DNA of 33,032 bases, from positions 1 to 33,032 of the forward strand of contig VGSF01000002.1 of NCBI GenBank assembly GCA_016875165.1. The letters are read 5' to 3'. Positions 19,157 to 25,045 of this stretch are shown here, one piece after another. Numbering within the stretch: the first letter of the stretch is position 1; every line of letters begins with the position of its first letter. A program made the position numbers and the translations under genes. This DNA comes from Deltaproteobacteria bacterium (lineage in GTDB: Bacteria > Desulfobacterota > SM23-61). The notes below the pieces were generated by a model. The model did no database searches. It was given only the letters and a program-made list of their open reading frames with translations, and was not told the DNA's origin.

Positions 19157-19541
19157 TCTTAAGGGTCTCCTCTTCGTAATCGATTAATTGCCGGGCAAGT
19201 TTCAAGGCCTGATAATACCTGTTGCCCAGGATGTGCGAGCTGATTTGATCAATTAAACTAAGCACCCGGGGGCTGGGAACCGCTTCCACAAGCCCTTGAA
19301 TCAACTTCCAATAGGTATTGTGGTGGGTTATTAGGTTGTCCGGATCTACGTACATAAGCTGGATAACAAAATAAATTCGCCGACTGGGGGAATCGGCCTC
19401 TTTTTCGTTAAGAATATCTTTTTGGCGCAGAATGGGAACGTTATTTTCGATGATCAGCTTGCTCTTGGAACTTCCGTTAGTTATAACAGCGCCACCGAGG
19501 ATCATTCGTTCATGTGGTTTCAAGGTAATTTTCAGGGCCAT
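19116..19541 (-). CDS. flbT: FlbT, post-transcriptional regulator of flagellin
   Basis: The 141-residue product shows the FlbT pattern: MALKITLKPHERMILGGAVI near the N-terminus, LIIENNVPILRQKDIL, then RIYFVIQLMYVDP and a helical C-terminal half. In Caulobacter, FlbT binds the 5' leader of flagellin mRNA and shortens its life when assembly is incomplete. The leader hairpin seen upstream of the flagellin gene here is a possible target. The ATG lies directly after the stop of the upstream gene without a good ribosome-binding site, so it is probably translated by coupling. The last 14 codons overlap flaF. Confidence 0.85.
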   Translation of the reverse strand: MALKITLKPHERMILGGAVITNGSSKSKLIIENNVPILRQKDILNEKEADSPSRRIYFVIQLMYVDPDNLITHHNTYWKLIQGLVEAVPSPRVLSLIDQISSHILGNRYYQALKLARQLIDYEEETLKNVRQSTANLQKRK

Positions 19542-19543
19542 GG

Positions 19544-20275
19544 CTATTCCAATAATTGCATTAATGGCGCTTGATTTTCGGTCAGGCTCTTTATGGATTC
19601 AGTAATCAAACCCCTCTTAAGTTCCGCGCTTTTAATCTCCGGGTCTTCTTCAGGGGAAAGAGATTCTTCGGCAAAAAAAGCGTTCCCTATTTGGGAGCGG
19701 GCGATACTTGAAGCGTCGGCAACCAGCCCAGCGCGCTTTCCGGCGAGCGTCTCTTTAGCTATGCCAAGATTTTCCAAGGCAGCATATATCTCACTGTCCG
19801 GCGCGCTTTCCGAAAGTCTGGGAATATTAAGGTCGGAGACAAAAGACGGATCTCCGGTTATTTTCAGGATGCCCTGTTCCGCGGGGGGGATGGTCAGTTG
19901 ATCAATCTGCCTCCGCAGAGCAGTAAAACTTTTTAAGAGACTAATCCTTTCTTCGCTTCCCGGCGGAAAAGGCGGATAATTTTTTACGATCCTGTCTAAC
20001 TGGGCTTTCATCCGATCAATATAGATTTCAATCTTCTCCATCACCTGGTCGGCGGCTCTTATGCTTTTGGCCGCCAGTTGAAGGTCCGTGTTTATGGCCG
20101 TGTGCTTATTAAATGATGCCTGATCCTGATTAACCCCGGCCAATCCCGAGGAATCCTCTGCGGGCGAATTGATTTTCTGGCCGGAGATTTGCTGCCGGGC
20201 GAAGAAATCCTTGGTTTTGGTTATTTGGTTAAAATGAGTAAAGGTCAAATCGGGCCCTATTTCGCCGATGGACAT
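19544..20275 (-). CDS. flagellin-like helical protein of unknown role
   Basis: This 243-residue protein has no clear family name that I can give. Its N-terminal third holds SGQKINSPAEDSSGLAGV, close to the flagellin motif around the D0/D1 junction. The helix AAKSIRAADQVMEKIEIYID after it also recalls flagellins and FlgL. The C-terminal third is helical (ALENLGIAKETLAGKRAGLVADASSI...) but lacks the hydrophobic flagellin ending, so it should not polymerise like flagellin. The middle contains a Pro-rich turn (KNYPPFPPGSEER). It lies between flagellin and flbT and has GGAGG ahead of the ATG. Possibilities are a minor filament or junction protein, or a flagellin-binding partner; I cannot decide. 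Confidence 0.7.
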   Translation of the reverse strand: MSIGEIGPDLTFTHFNQITKTKDFFARQQISGQKINSPAEDSSGLAGVNQDQASFNKHTAINTDLQLAAKSIRAADQVMEKIEIYIDRMKAQLDRIVKNYPPFPPGSEERISLLKSFTALRRQIDQLTIPPAEQGILKITGDPSFVSDLNIPRLSESAPDSEIYAALENLGIAKETLAGKRAGLVADASSIARSQIGNAFFAEESLSPEEDPEIKSAELKRGLITESIKSLTENQAPLMQLLE

Positions 20276-20295
20276 GGTTTCACCTCCTGAGGAGA

Positions 20296-20327
20296 AACGA
20301 GGGAAAGGGATGAACCCTCCCCTCGTT
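20296..20327 (-). terminator. hairpin between flagellin and the downstream genes (attenuator-like)
   Basis: On the - strand AACGAGGG pairs with CCCTCGTT (arms at 20320-20327 and 20296-20303), with an inner GGG/CCC and a 5-base loop. It lies 10 bases after the flagellin stop. No long T-run follows, so termination would be partial. This would yield much flagellin message and less of the regulators. Confidence 0.55.
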
Positions 20328-20337
20328 CAAGGACTGC

Positions 20338-21159
20338 TTAGAACAACCTCAGGACTGACTGGGCCGCCTGAGCGGACAGGCTCAAAGCAGTTGTTCCCAG
20401 GGCCTGGCGAGTCTGGAGCATGAGCATGTTGGCTCCTTCCTCGTTCATATCGGCCAGTGTGAGATTATCCGCGCCTTTCAGCAGCGTGTTAATCATATTG
20501 TTGGCAAAATCCTGGCGGATGGATACAATATTCAGGTTTGCCGAAAGCGTCTTGGCCTGTGTGCGCAGAGTGGTCGTGGCCGTTTCGAGCTGAGTGATGG
20601 AGGAATCAATGTTTGTGGATGTGGCCCAGTTCAACTGGCCACTCCCTGAACCTGCCTGGGAGACAGCAAGACCTGTGGCCGTGGCAGTAAACCCAGTTAC
20701 TGTTAAGGTGCTGCCTTCACCCAGATTGACGGAAAGAGATCCGGCTTCCAGGAGATTGACGCCTTTGTAGTAGGAATCGTTGGCGGCGTTGGTGATCTGG
20801 GTCAAGATGGCGTTGAACTGGGTCTGCAGGGAGGCAATTTCTGTCGAGGCAGCCGATTTGGCGGACTGGGCAATACCTTTTCCGCTGGCGATCAGGCCTT
20901 CAATGGCCTTGATGCCGGCGTCGGCCGCTTTGAGAGTCTGGATGCCCTCACCCATTTCGTCTTTAGCGACCGAGATATCCGAAGCCCGGTCTGATAGAGA
21001 TTTGGCCAGGAAGTAGTTGGTCGGGTTGTCGAGAGGGGCGTTGACTTTTTTCCCGGTGGACAAGCGGTCCTGGGTCCTGTTGAGCAGGTCAACCGTTCCT
21101 TGAAGGCTAAGCAGGTTGCTTCTCATTCCGGCGGTTAAGGAAATGTCATTTAATGCCAT
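20338..21159 (-). CDS. fliC: flagellin (FliC/FlaA-type filament protein)
   Basis: This is a 273-residue flagellin. The N-terminal D0/D1 block (1-90) contains QDRLSTGKKVNAPLDNPTNY, and the C-terminal block (215-273) ends in a helix closing with AQSVLRLF. The short central part (about 125-190) is rich in Ser, Thr and Gly, so it offers many possible O-glycosylation sites. It is exported by the flagellar type III system and forms the filament. I chose the ATG at 21159 because AAGGAG lies nine bases upstream; an earlier in-frame ATG at 21198 would add 13 unflagellin-like residues. The gene is first in a unit with the flagellin-like gene, flbT and flaF, behind a sigma-28 promoter. With FlaF and FlbT nearby, the system resembles the alphaproteobacterial flagellin type. 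Confidence 0.93.
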   Translation of the reverse strand: MALNDISLTAGMRSNLLSLQGTVDLLNRTQDRLSTGKKVNAPLDNPTNYFLAKSLSDRASDISVAKDEMGEGIQTLKAADAGIKAIEGLIASGKGIAQSAKSAASTEIASLQTQFNAILTQITNAANDSYYKGVNLLEAGSLSVNLGEGSTLTVTGFTATATGLAVSQAGSGSGQLNWATSTNIDSSITQLETATTTLRTQAKTLSANLNIVSIRQDFANNMINTLLKGADNLTLADMNEEGANMLMLQTRQALGTTALSLSAQAAQSVLRLF

Positions 21160-21189
21160 GATTATTTTCTCCTTTTCTAGGTTTTTTTT

Positions 21190-21210
21190 ATTTGGCATTT
21201 CTTGCCAAAT
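21190..21210 (-). promoter_or_regulatory. stem-loop in the flagellin mRNA leader
   Basis: ATTTGGCA and TGCCAAAT (8 bp, perfect) enclose a 5-base loop, about 15 bases upstream of the flagellin ribosome-binding site. Given the flbT gene in the same unit, this could be the site for FlbT or another leader-binding regulator. The hairpin is seen; the function is inferred. Confidence 0.6.
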
Positions 21211-21311
21211 ATTTTGCTGCTGATTTAAGCGTTATTTTTAAGGCATCAGACGGTCCATTTATTTTATCAATCCTCCTTTCCGGACTATGTTTTGTCTTGC
21301 CTTTGACCTTC

Positions 21312-21338
21312 TTATCGGAGGGTTTGGCCAAAGCTTTA
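21312..21338 (-). promoter_or_regulatory. sigma-28 (FliA) promoter of the flagellin unit
   Basis: Read on the - strand, TAAAG is followed after 14 bases by TCCGATAA, against the FliA consensus TAAAG-N14-GCCGATAA (12 of 13 positions). It predicts a leader of about 145 bases before the flagellin ATG. Confidence 0.8.
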
Positions 21339-21449
21339 AAAATTATTTAAAAAAATTTAGGCCGGAGGCCTTGGGGGCTTCGGCGTTTGAAAAGTATAGT
21401 AAACGGCAAAAGAAAGTTGTCATTACGAATCGTCCAGCATCGCCCAGAA

Positions 21450-21492
21450 AATCCCCCCATCCCCCCTTTGCCAAAGGGGGGCGAGGGGGGAT
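21450..21492. repeat. GC-rich palindromic repeat (REP-like)
   Basis: An imperfect inverted repeat: runs of C (AATCCCCCC, CCCCCCTTT) are mirrored by AAAGGGGGG and GGGGGGATT around the centre at 21470-21473. It lies in the intergenic stretch between the flagellin promoter and the response regulator. The remainder of 21339-21759 shows no gene that I can support. Confidence 0.6.
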
Positions 21493-21759
21493 TTCAGGTA
21501 GTCCATTCGTCCCGCCAGCGGCGAGATTAACCTGTATAATGTCAACTTATTTATGACATTCCCTATAACTGCATCAGTGCGATGTGCCTCTGGATATTGG
21601 GGGAAAGGATCGGAATGGATATTGTTAAAGAGTAGCATAGTATCTGACGATGAGAAATATGGGGAACGGTAAAATTGGAAGAAGGCTGGCTCCATTGCAT
21701 CGAAACGCGAGTTGGCAAATTATTAAATGATTATTTCAGGAAACATTTGAAGAGCAATT

Positions 21760-22515
21760 ATGATGAATTCGAACCCTAAAACAATAGTTGCAGACGCTGA
21801 GCCGCTTGAAGACAACGCCCAGAGCTTCAATGAAACCGTTCAAATTATGCTCGCTGAAGATGATGATTCTTTGCGGTCGATCCTTGAGGATTTCCTGAAA
21901 AACCCCCGGAGAATAATCTGGGCGTATCGAAACGGCCAGGATGCGGTACAGGCTCTGAAGAATTTCGCCTTCGATCTGGTGATTACCGACCTGATGATGC
22001 CGGGGGCTGACGGACTCGGCGTCCTTAAAGAGGCCAAAAAAGCCAACCCGGAAAGTGTCGTGATTCTCATGACCGGCTACGGCTCCCTGGATACGGCGCT
22101 CCAGGCCATTCATGGAGGAGCTTATGACTATATTCGCAAACCTTTTAAGCTAAAAGAGCTGGAAATTGTGGTAACCAATGCCTGCGATAGGATTTTTTTG
22201 ATCCGGGAAAACCGGCATCTCCTGGGGCGTTTGAAAGAAACCATGGAGGAGATGAAAGCATTAAAGAAAGTCCCGGGAAAAGATCTATCTCCGCTTTATC
22301 AGCTCCCCTCAATATCACTGGATCATAAAATCTCGGAATTGGACCTCATCCTGAACCAGATGATTCCCCCAAAGTACGATTTGCAAAAAAGCGAGCAAAG
22401 GGAAAAAGCCCTTCAAGAGCTGGAAAGATTGATCCAATTGAAAAAGGAAGGATTCATCGATTGGGATGAATTTCAGGCCCTTAAAAAAATGCTATTAGGG
22501 CCATTCCGAGAGTAG
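21760..22515 (+). CDS. response regulator with C-terminal SHOCT-like domain
   Basis: This 251-residue protein has a CheY-like receiver at residues 28-150. It shows the acidic pocket D34-D36, the phospho-acceptor D77 in VITDLMMPG, T105 in LMTGYGS and K127 in YIRKPFK. No DNA-binding or enzymatic output domain follows. Instead there is a charged helical linker (150-210) and a C-terminal segment (215-247) with LQELERLIQLKKEGFIDWDEFQALKKMLL, the pattern of the SHOCT oligomerisation motif. The ATG at 21760 is doubled (ATGATG). The position between the flagellin and motor units suggests a motility signalling role, perhaps with the histidine kinase or CheA downstream; the partner is not shown by sequence. 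Confidence 0.85.
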   Translation: MMNSNPKTIVADAEPLEDNAQSFNETVQIMLAEDDDSLRSILEDFLKNPRRIIWAYRNGQDAVQALKNFAFDLVITDLMMPGADGLGVLKEAKKANPESVVILMTGYGSLDTALQAIHGGAYDYIRKPFKLKELEIVVTNACDRIFLIRENRHLLGRLKETMEEMKALKKVPGKDLSPLYQLPSISLDHKISELDLILNQMIPPKYDLQKSEQREKALQELERLIQLKKEGFIDWDEFQALKKMLLGPFRE

Positions 22516-22530
22516 CTCCTGCCTTTTCTC

Positions 22531-23388
22531 CTATTTTCCCGCGCTGCTGGGCCGGGGGAACTGAACAGGCGGGATCTTTAACGCCGGTTTCTCTCCCCGG
22601 GGTTCCGCATCTCCCTCCTTGCTGCTGAGGATTACTACATCCACTCGCCTATTTTGCATTCTCCCTTCAGGGGCGGTGTTCGGAGCGATGGGGCGAAACT
22701 CGGCATAACCAGTAGCAGATATTCTGCCAGGTTTAAAATCATGGTAGGCAAGGAGATAGCGGACGATGGCGGTGGCGCGGGCCGTGGAAAGCTCCCAGTT
22801 AGAGGGAAATTGGGATGTGTTGATCGGCACGCTGTCGGTATGCCCTTCGATGCGGATGTGGTTGGGAATTTTTTCCAGGGATTTGGCCAGGGCATTCAGG
22901 ACCGGAATGAATTCCTGGCGGGGGGAGGCGTCCCCGGAGTTGAAAAAAAAGCTTTCGGGCACGCGGATTACCAGCCCTCTCTTGTCGATAATGTATTTGA
23001 TTTGACTGGCCGGCGGCGCAATGTTTTTGCCCAACCCTTGAAATACTTTTTCTACTTCATTTTGGATTTCTTGGGCTAATTTTTCAAAAGACTCCCTTTC
23101 GGCAGTTTTGGGCTGGAATTCCGGAACGGTTATGATGCTAACATTAAAGGGAGTTGAATTGGGTGAAAAGGCCCCGGCATCGCGCTGGGAGATTTGAGCC
23201 GGGATCAGGGACCCCAAGGCCCTTTGCAGGGATTCGACAGCGGAGCCGAGCTTCTGTTCGTCAACCCTGGAGATGGCGTACATGGTGACAAAAAAGGCAA
23301 AAAGGAGAGTAATGAAATCGGCGTAAGAGACCAGCCACCGCTCCATATTTTCATGTTCTTCTTCATGTTTTCTTTTTTTTCTGGGCAT
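22531..23388 (-). CDS. motB: flagellar motor stator protein MotB
   Basis: This 285-residue stator subunit anchors the motor to peptidoglycan and forms the ion channel with MotA. A single membrane segment (about 20-38) holds the essential aspartate in SYADFITLLFAFFV (D24). The C-terminal OmpA-like domain (about 130-265) contains IEGHTDSVPINTSQFPSNWE and STARATAIVRYLL. The ion used (proton or sodium) is not clear from sequence. motB lies 189 bases downstream of motA rather than overlapping it, because a TIR-bounded repeat lies between them. Its own ribosome-binding site is weak. Confidence 0.92.
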   Translation of the reverse strand: MPRKKRKHEEEHENMERWLVSYADFITLLFAFFVTMYAISRVDEQKLGSAVESLQRALGSLIPAQISQRDAGAFSPNSTPFNVSIITVPEFQPKTAERESFEKLAQEIQNEVEKVFQGLGKNIAPPASQIKYIIDKRGLVIRVPESFFFNSGDASPRQEFIPVLNALAKSLEKIPNHIRIEGHTDSVPINTSQFPSNWELSTARATAIVRYLLAYHDFKPGRISATGYAEFRPIAPNTAPEGRMQNRRVDVVILSSKEGDAEPRGEKPALKIPPVQFPRPSSAGK

Positions 23389-23427
23389 TGTCTTATAAAG
23401 AACCGGCTGTTTTTTTATTTAGTGTCC

Positions 23428-23568
23428 ATCCGGAAACCCCCTCTCCCCTTGCGGGAGAGGGTTGGGGTGAGGGGGATTAAAATGGAAGTCATAGAAATTT
23501 TAACCCCTTATCACCCCCACCCTCCCCTCCCCCGTCAAAGGGGGAGGGGAAAACTTGGGTTTCCGGAT
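23428..23568. repeat. TIR-bounded 141-bp element between motA and motB
   Basis: ATCCGGAAACCC at 23428-23439 is the exact reverse complement of GGGTTTCCGGAT at 23557-23568. Between them are two GC-rich palindromes (CCCTCTCCCCTTGCGGGAGAGGG and a CCCTCCCC/GGGGAGGG type). No open frame of coding type is seen, so it looks like a MITE or REP doublet. No target duplication is obvious. Confidence 0.7.
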
Positions 23569-23577
23569 GAGAAATAA

Positions 23578-24351
23578 TCAGGGTCGGTCAGTTTTTTTAT
23601 TATTTTGAAATTCCGGAAGGAAGGCCCGCAATTTCTCTTCAATCAATCTGGGATTTTCTCCGGTGGAAACAGCTACCACTCCTTCCAGGATCATTTCTTT
23701 AAGGATCATCTGGTGCCGATGCCTTACTTCCATTTTTGTGGCTATCGGCAAAAACAACAGGTTGGCGGCGCCTACTCCATATACAGTTGCCACAAAAGCC
23801 ACAGCTATTCCGGATCCAAGTTTGCTCGGGTCGCTCAGGTTTTCCATCACGTGGATCAGTCCCAAAACAGCCCCTAGAATTCCGATGGTGGGGGAATATC
23901 CTCCCGCGGCTTTAAAGATTTTGGAACTCATCTTGCCGTATTCATCCATATACTCCAGCTCGGTTTCGATGGCCTCGCGGATGATATGGGGCTCAATCCC
24001 ATCCACTGCCATGGTCAGAGCTTTTGCCAAAAGCTGATCCTCGATGTTCTTGATCTCTTTTTCTAAGGACAGGATCCCTTCCTTACGGGCTTTATTGGCG
24101 TAACGGGTAATCTGCTCGATGATCTTTAAGGGATCGTGCGTCGGCTCTTTAAGGATCGCCCGGATATCCTTAAAAGCCCCTATTACACTATTATAGGGGT
24201 AGCTAAGAAAAACAGCTCCGAATGTTCCGCCAAAAACGATGATGCCGGCCGTAATCTGCATAATGGAGAATATGCTTCCGCCTTCCAACACCTGGCCGCC
24301 CAGTATTGCCCCGAAGCCTAAAACAAGACCTATGATCGATGCTTTATCCAT
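23578..24351 (-). CDS. motA: flagellar motor stator protein MotA
   Basis: The 257-residue MotA has four predicted membrane helices (about 5-20, 30-50, 155-175, 185-205). The conserved prolines are P154 in GYSPTIGILG and P202 in LPIATKMEVRH, and a charged cytoplasmic loop (60-145) holds RYANKARKEGILSLEKEI. With MotB it forms the stator that drives the flagellar rotor from the ion gradient. It starts three bases after the flbD stop with no clear ribosome-binding site, so translation is probably coupled. The length is a little below E. coli MotA but fits the shorter family branch common in these bacteria. Confidence 0.93.
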   Translation of the reverse strand: MDKASIIGLVLGFGAILGGQVLEGGSIFSIMQITAGIIVFGGTFGAVFLSYPYNSVIGAFKDIRAILKEPTHDPLKIIEQITRYANKARKEGILSLEKEIKNIEDQLLAKALTMAVDGIEPHIIREAIETELEYMDEYGKMSSKIFKAAGGYSPTIGILGAVLGLIHVMENLSDPSKLGSGIAVAFVATVYGVGAANLLFLPIATKMEVRHRHQMILKEMILEGVVAVSTGENPRLIEEKLRAFLPEFQNNKKTDRP

Positions 24352-24354
24352 CTG

Positions 24355-24555
24355 TCATTCAATGGGGGTGGAAGGACTGAAAACTCTTCGACGGAATTCG
24401 ATAACCAGCCGAATCACTTCCTGCACCTTCTCCTGGACGGTAATTTTTTCCCCGTTGGAAAGAGTGATAATCGTATCGGGAGTTTCTTCCATGTGAACAA
24501 TTAAGTCCGGGTTGATGACCATCGGAGTATTATTTAAACGGGTTAAAGGAATCAT
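24355..24555 (-). CDS. flbD: FlbD/SwrD-family flagellar protein
   Basis: This 66-residue protein matches the small FlbD/SwrD family. It has MIPLTRLNNTPMVINPDLIV, then MEETPDTIITLSNGEKITVQE and a short helix. In Bacillus the SwrD homologue raises motor torque. The name FlbD is also used in Caulobacter for an unrelated sigma-54 activator, which this is not. It leads the - strand unit flbD-motA-motB, behind a sigma-28 promoter only about 30 bases upstream, with GAGGAAGGG as ribosome-binding site. This order is common in delta- and Gram-positive genomes. Confidence 0.88.
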   Translation of the reverse strand: MIPLTRLNNTPMVINPDLIVHMEETPDTIITLSNGEKITVQEKVQEVIRLVIEFRRRVFSPSTPIE

Positions 24556-24587
24556 AGGGCAGACCCTTCCTCATGAATTTGAACTCC

Positions 24588-24614
24588 TTATCGGCGCGGG
24601 GAACACGGAACTTA
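24588..24614 (-). promoter_or_regulatory. sigma-28 promoter of flbD-motA-motB
   Basis: The - strand shows a perfect -10 GCCGATAA (24588-24595) with TAAG (consensus TAAA) 15 bases upstream at 24611-24614. It lies 33 bases upstream of the flbD ATG. Confidence 0.75.
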
Positions 24615-24699
24615 AATCCGGTTACCACTGAAACAAATTACTCAATGGGAGGGAAGATTTATAAAAAAAAGGAATCGGAAACTGATTTTAGCTTATCAT

Positions 24700-24726
24700 T
24701 TAAGGAAAGTTATTTTTCGCCGATAA
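24700..24726 (+). promoter_or_regulatory. sigma-28-type promoter pointing toward cheA
   Basis: The + strand has GCCGATAA at 24719-24726, a perfect -10 box, preceded by a TTAAG-type -35 at 24700-24704 with 14-15 bases between. No gene starts close by; cheA begins at 25046, and a TIR element (24795-24952) lies between. The remainder of 24556-25045 has no supported gene. Confidence 0.6.
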
Positions 24727-24794
24727 ATAGCATGCGCGGTTTCTTTGGTGTCAAAAAAGATTATTAAGCACTTCATAAGTAGGGGTTGCATATT

Positions 24795-24952
24795 TGATGA
24801 ACTCCTAAAAAGTCGTCACCCGGGTGAAAACCGGAGTCCAGAGAACTTATAACCATTTGAAAGAACTGGATTCCGGCTGGAGTTTACCCCGTACTTGATA
24901 CGGGGCCGGAATGACAGAAAAACGCATTTTCAGACTTTTTACGAGATCATCA
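24795..24952. repeat. MITE-like element A (TGATGA ... TCATCA)
   Basis: The ends TGATGAACTCCTAAAAAGTC and GACTTTTTACGAGATCATCA are inverted copies (18 of 20). The interior, with ACCGGAGTCCAG, CTGGATTCCGG and a CCCCGTACTTGATACGGGG hairpin, recurs nearly unchanged at 29956-30145. It carries no gene. Confidence 0.75.
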
Positions 24953-25045
24953 CATTTGACAAAGTATAAAATTAGATTTTCCTCTGGAAGATGACCCGTT
25001 ATGAAAGCTTGAACCGTATTTTTAAATGATTAAGGGAAGGATAAA

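Noticed and set aside
21627..21655. Possible sigma-28 promoter for the response regulator (TAAAG ... GACGATGA)
   Set aside because: Spacing is 15-16 bases and the -10 has two mismatches. It is weaker than the three good examples.
24573..24767. 64-codon ORF on + strand between flbD and cheA
   Set aside because: It overlaps the sigma-28 promoters of both directions, has no ribosome-binding site, and its product has no recognisable family or regular composition.
24956..24985. TTGACA followed by TATAAA just before cheA
   Set aside because: The two boxes are only three bases apart, so they cannot serve as -35 and -10. No matching -10 at 17 bases.
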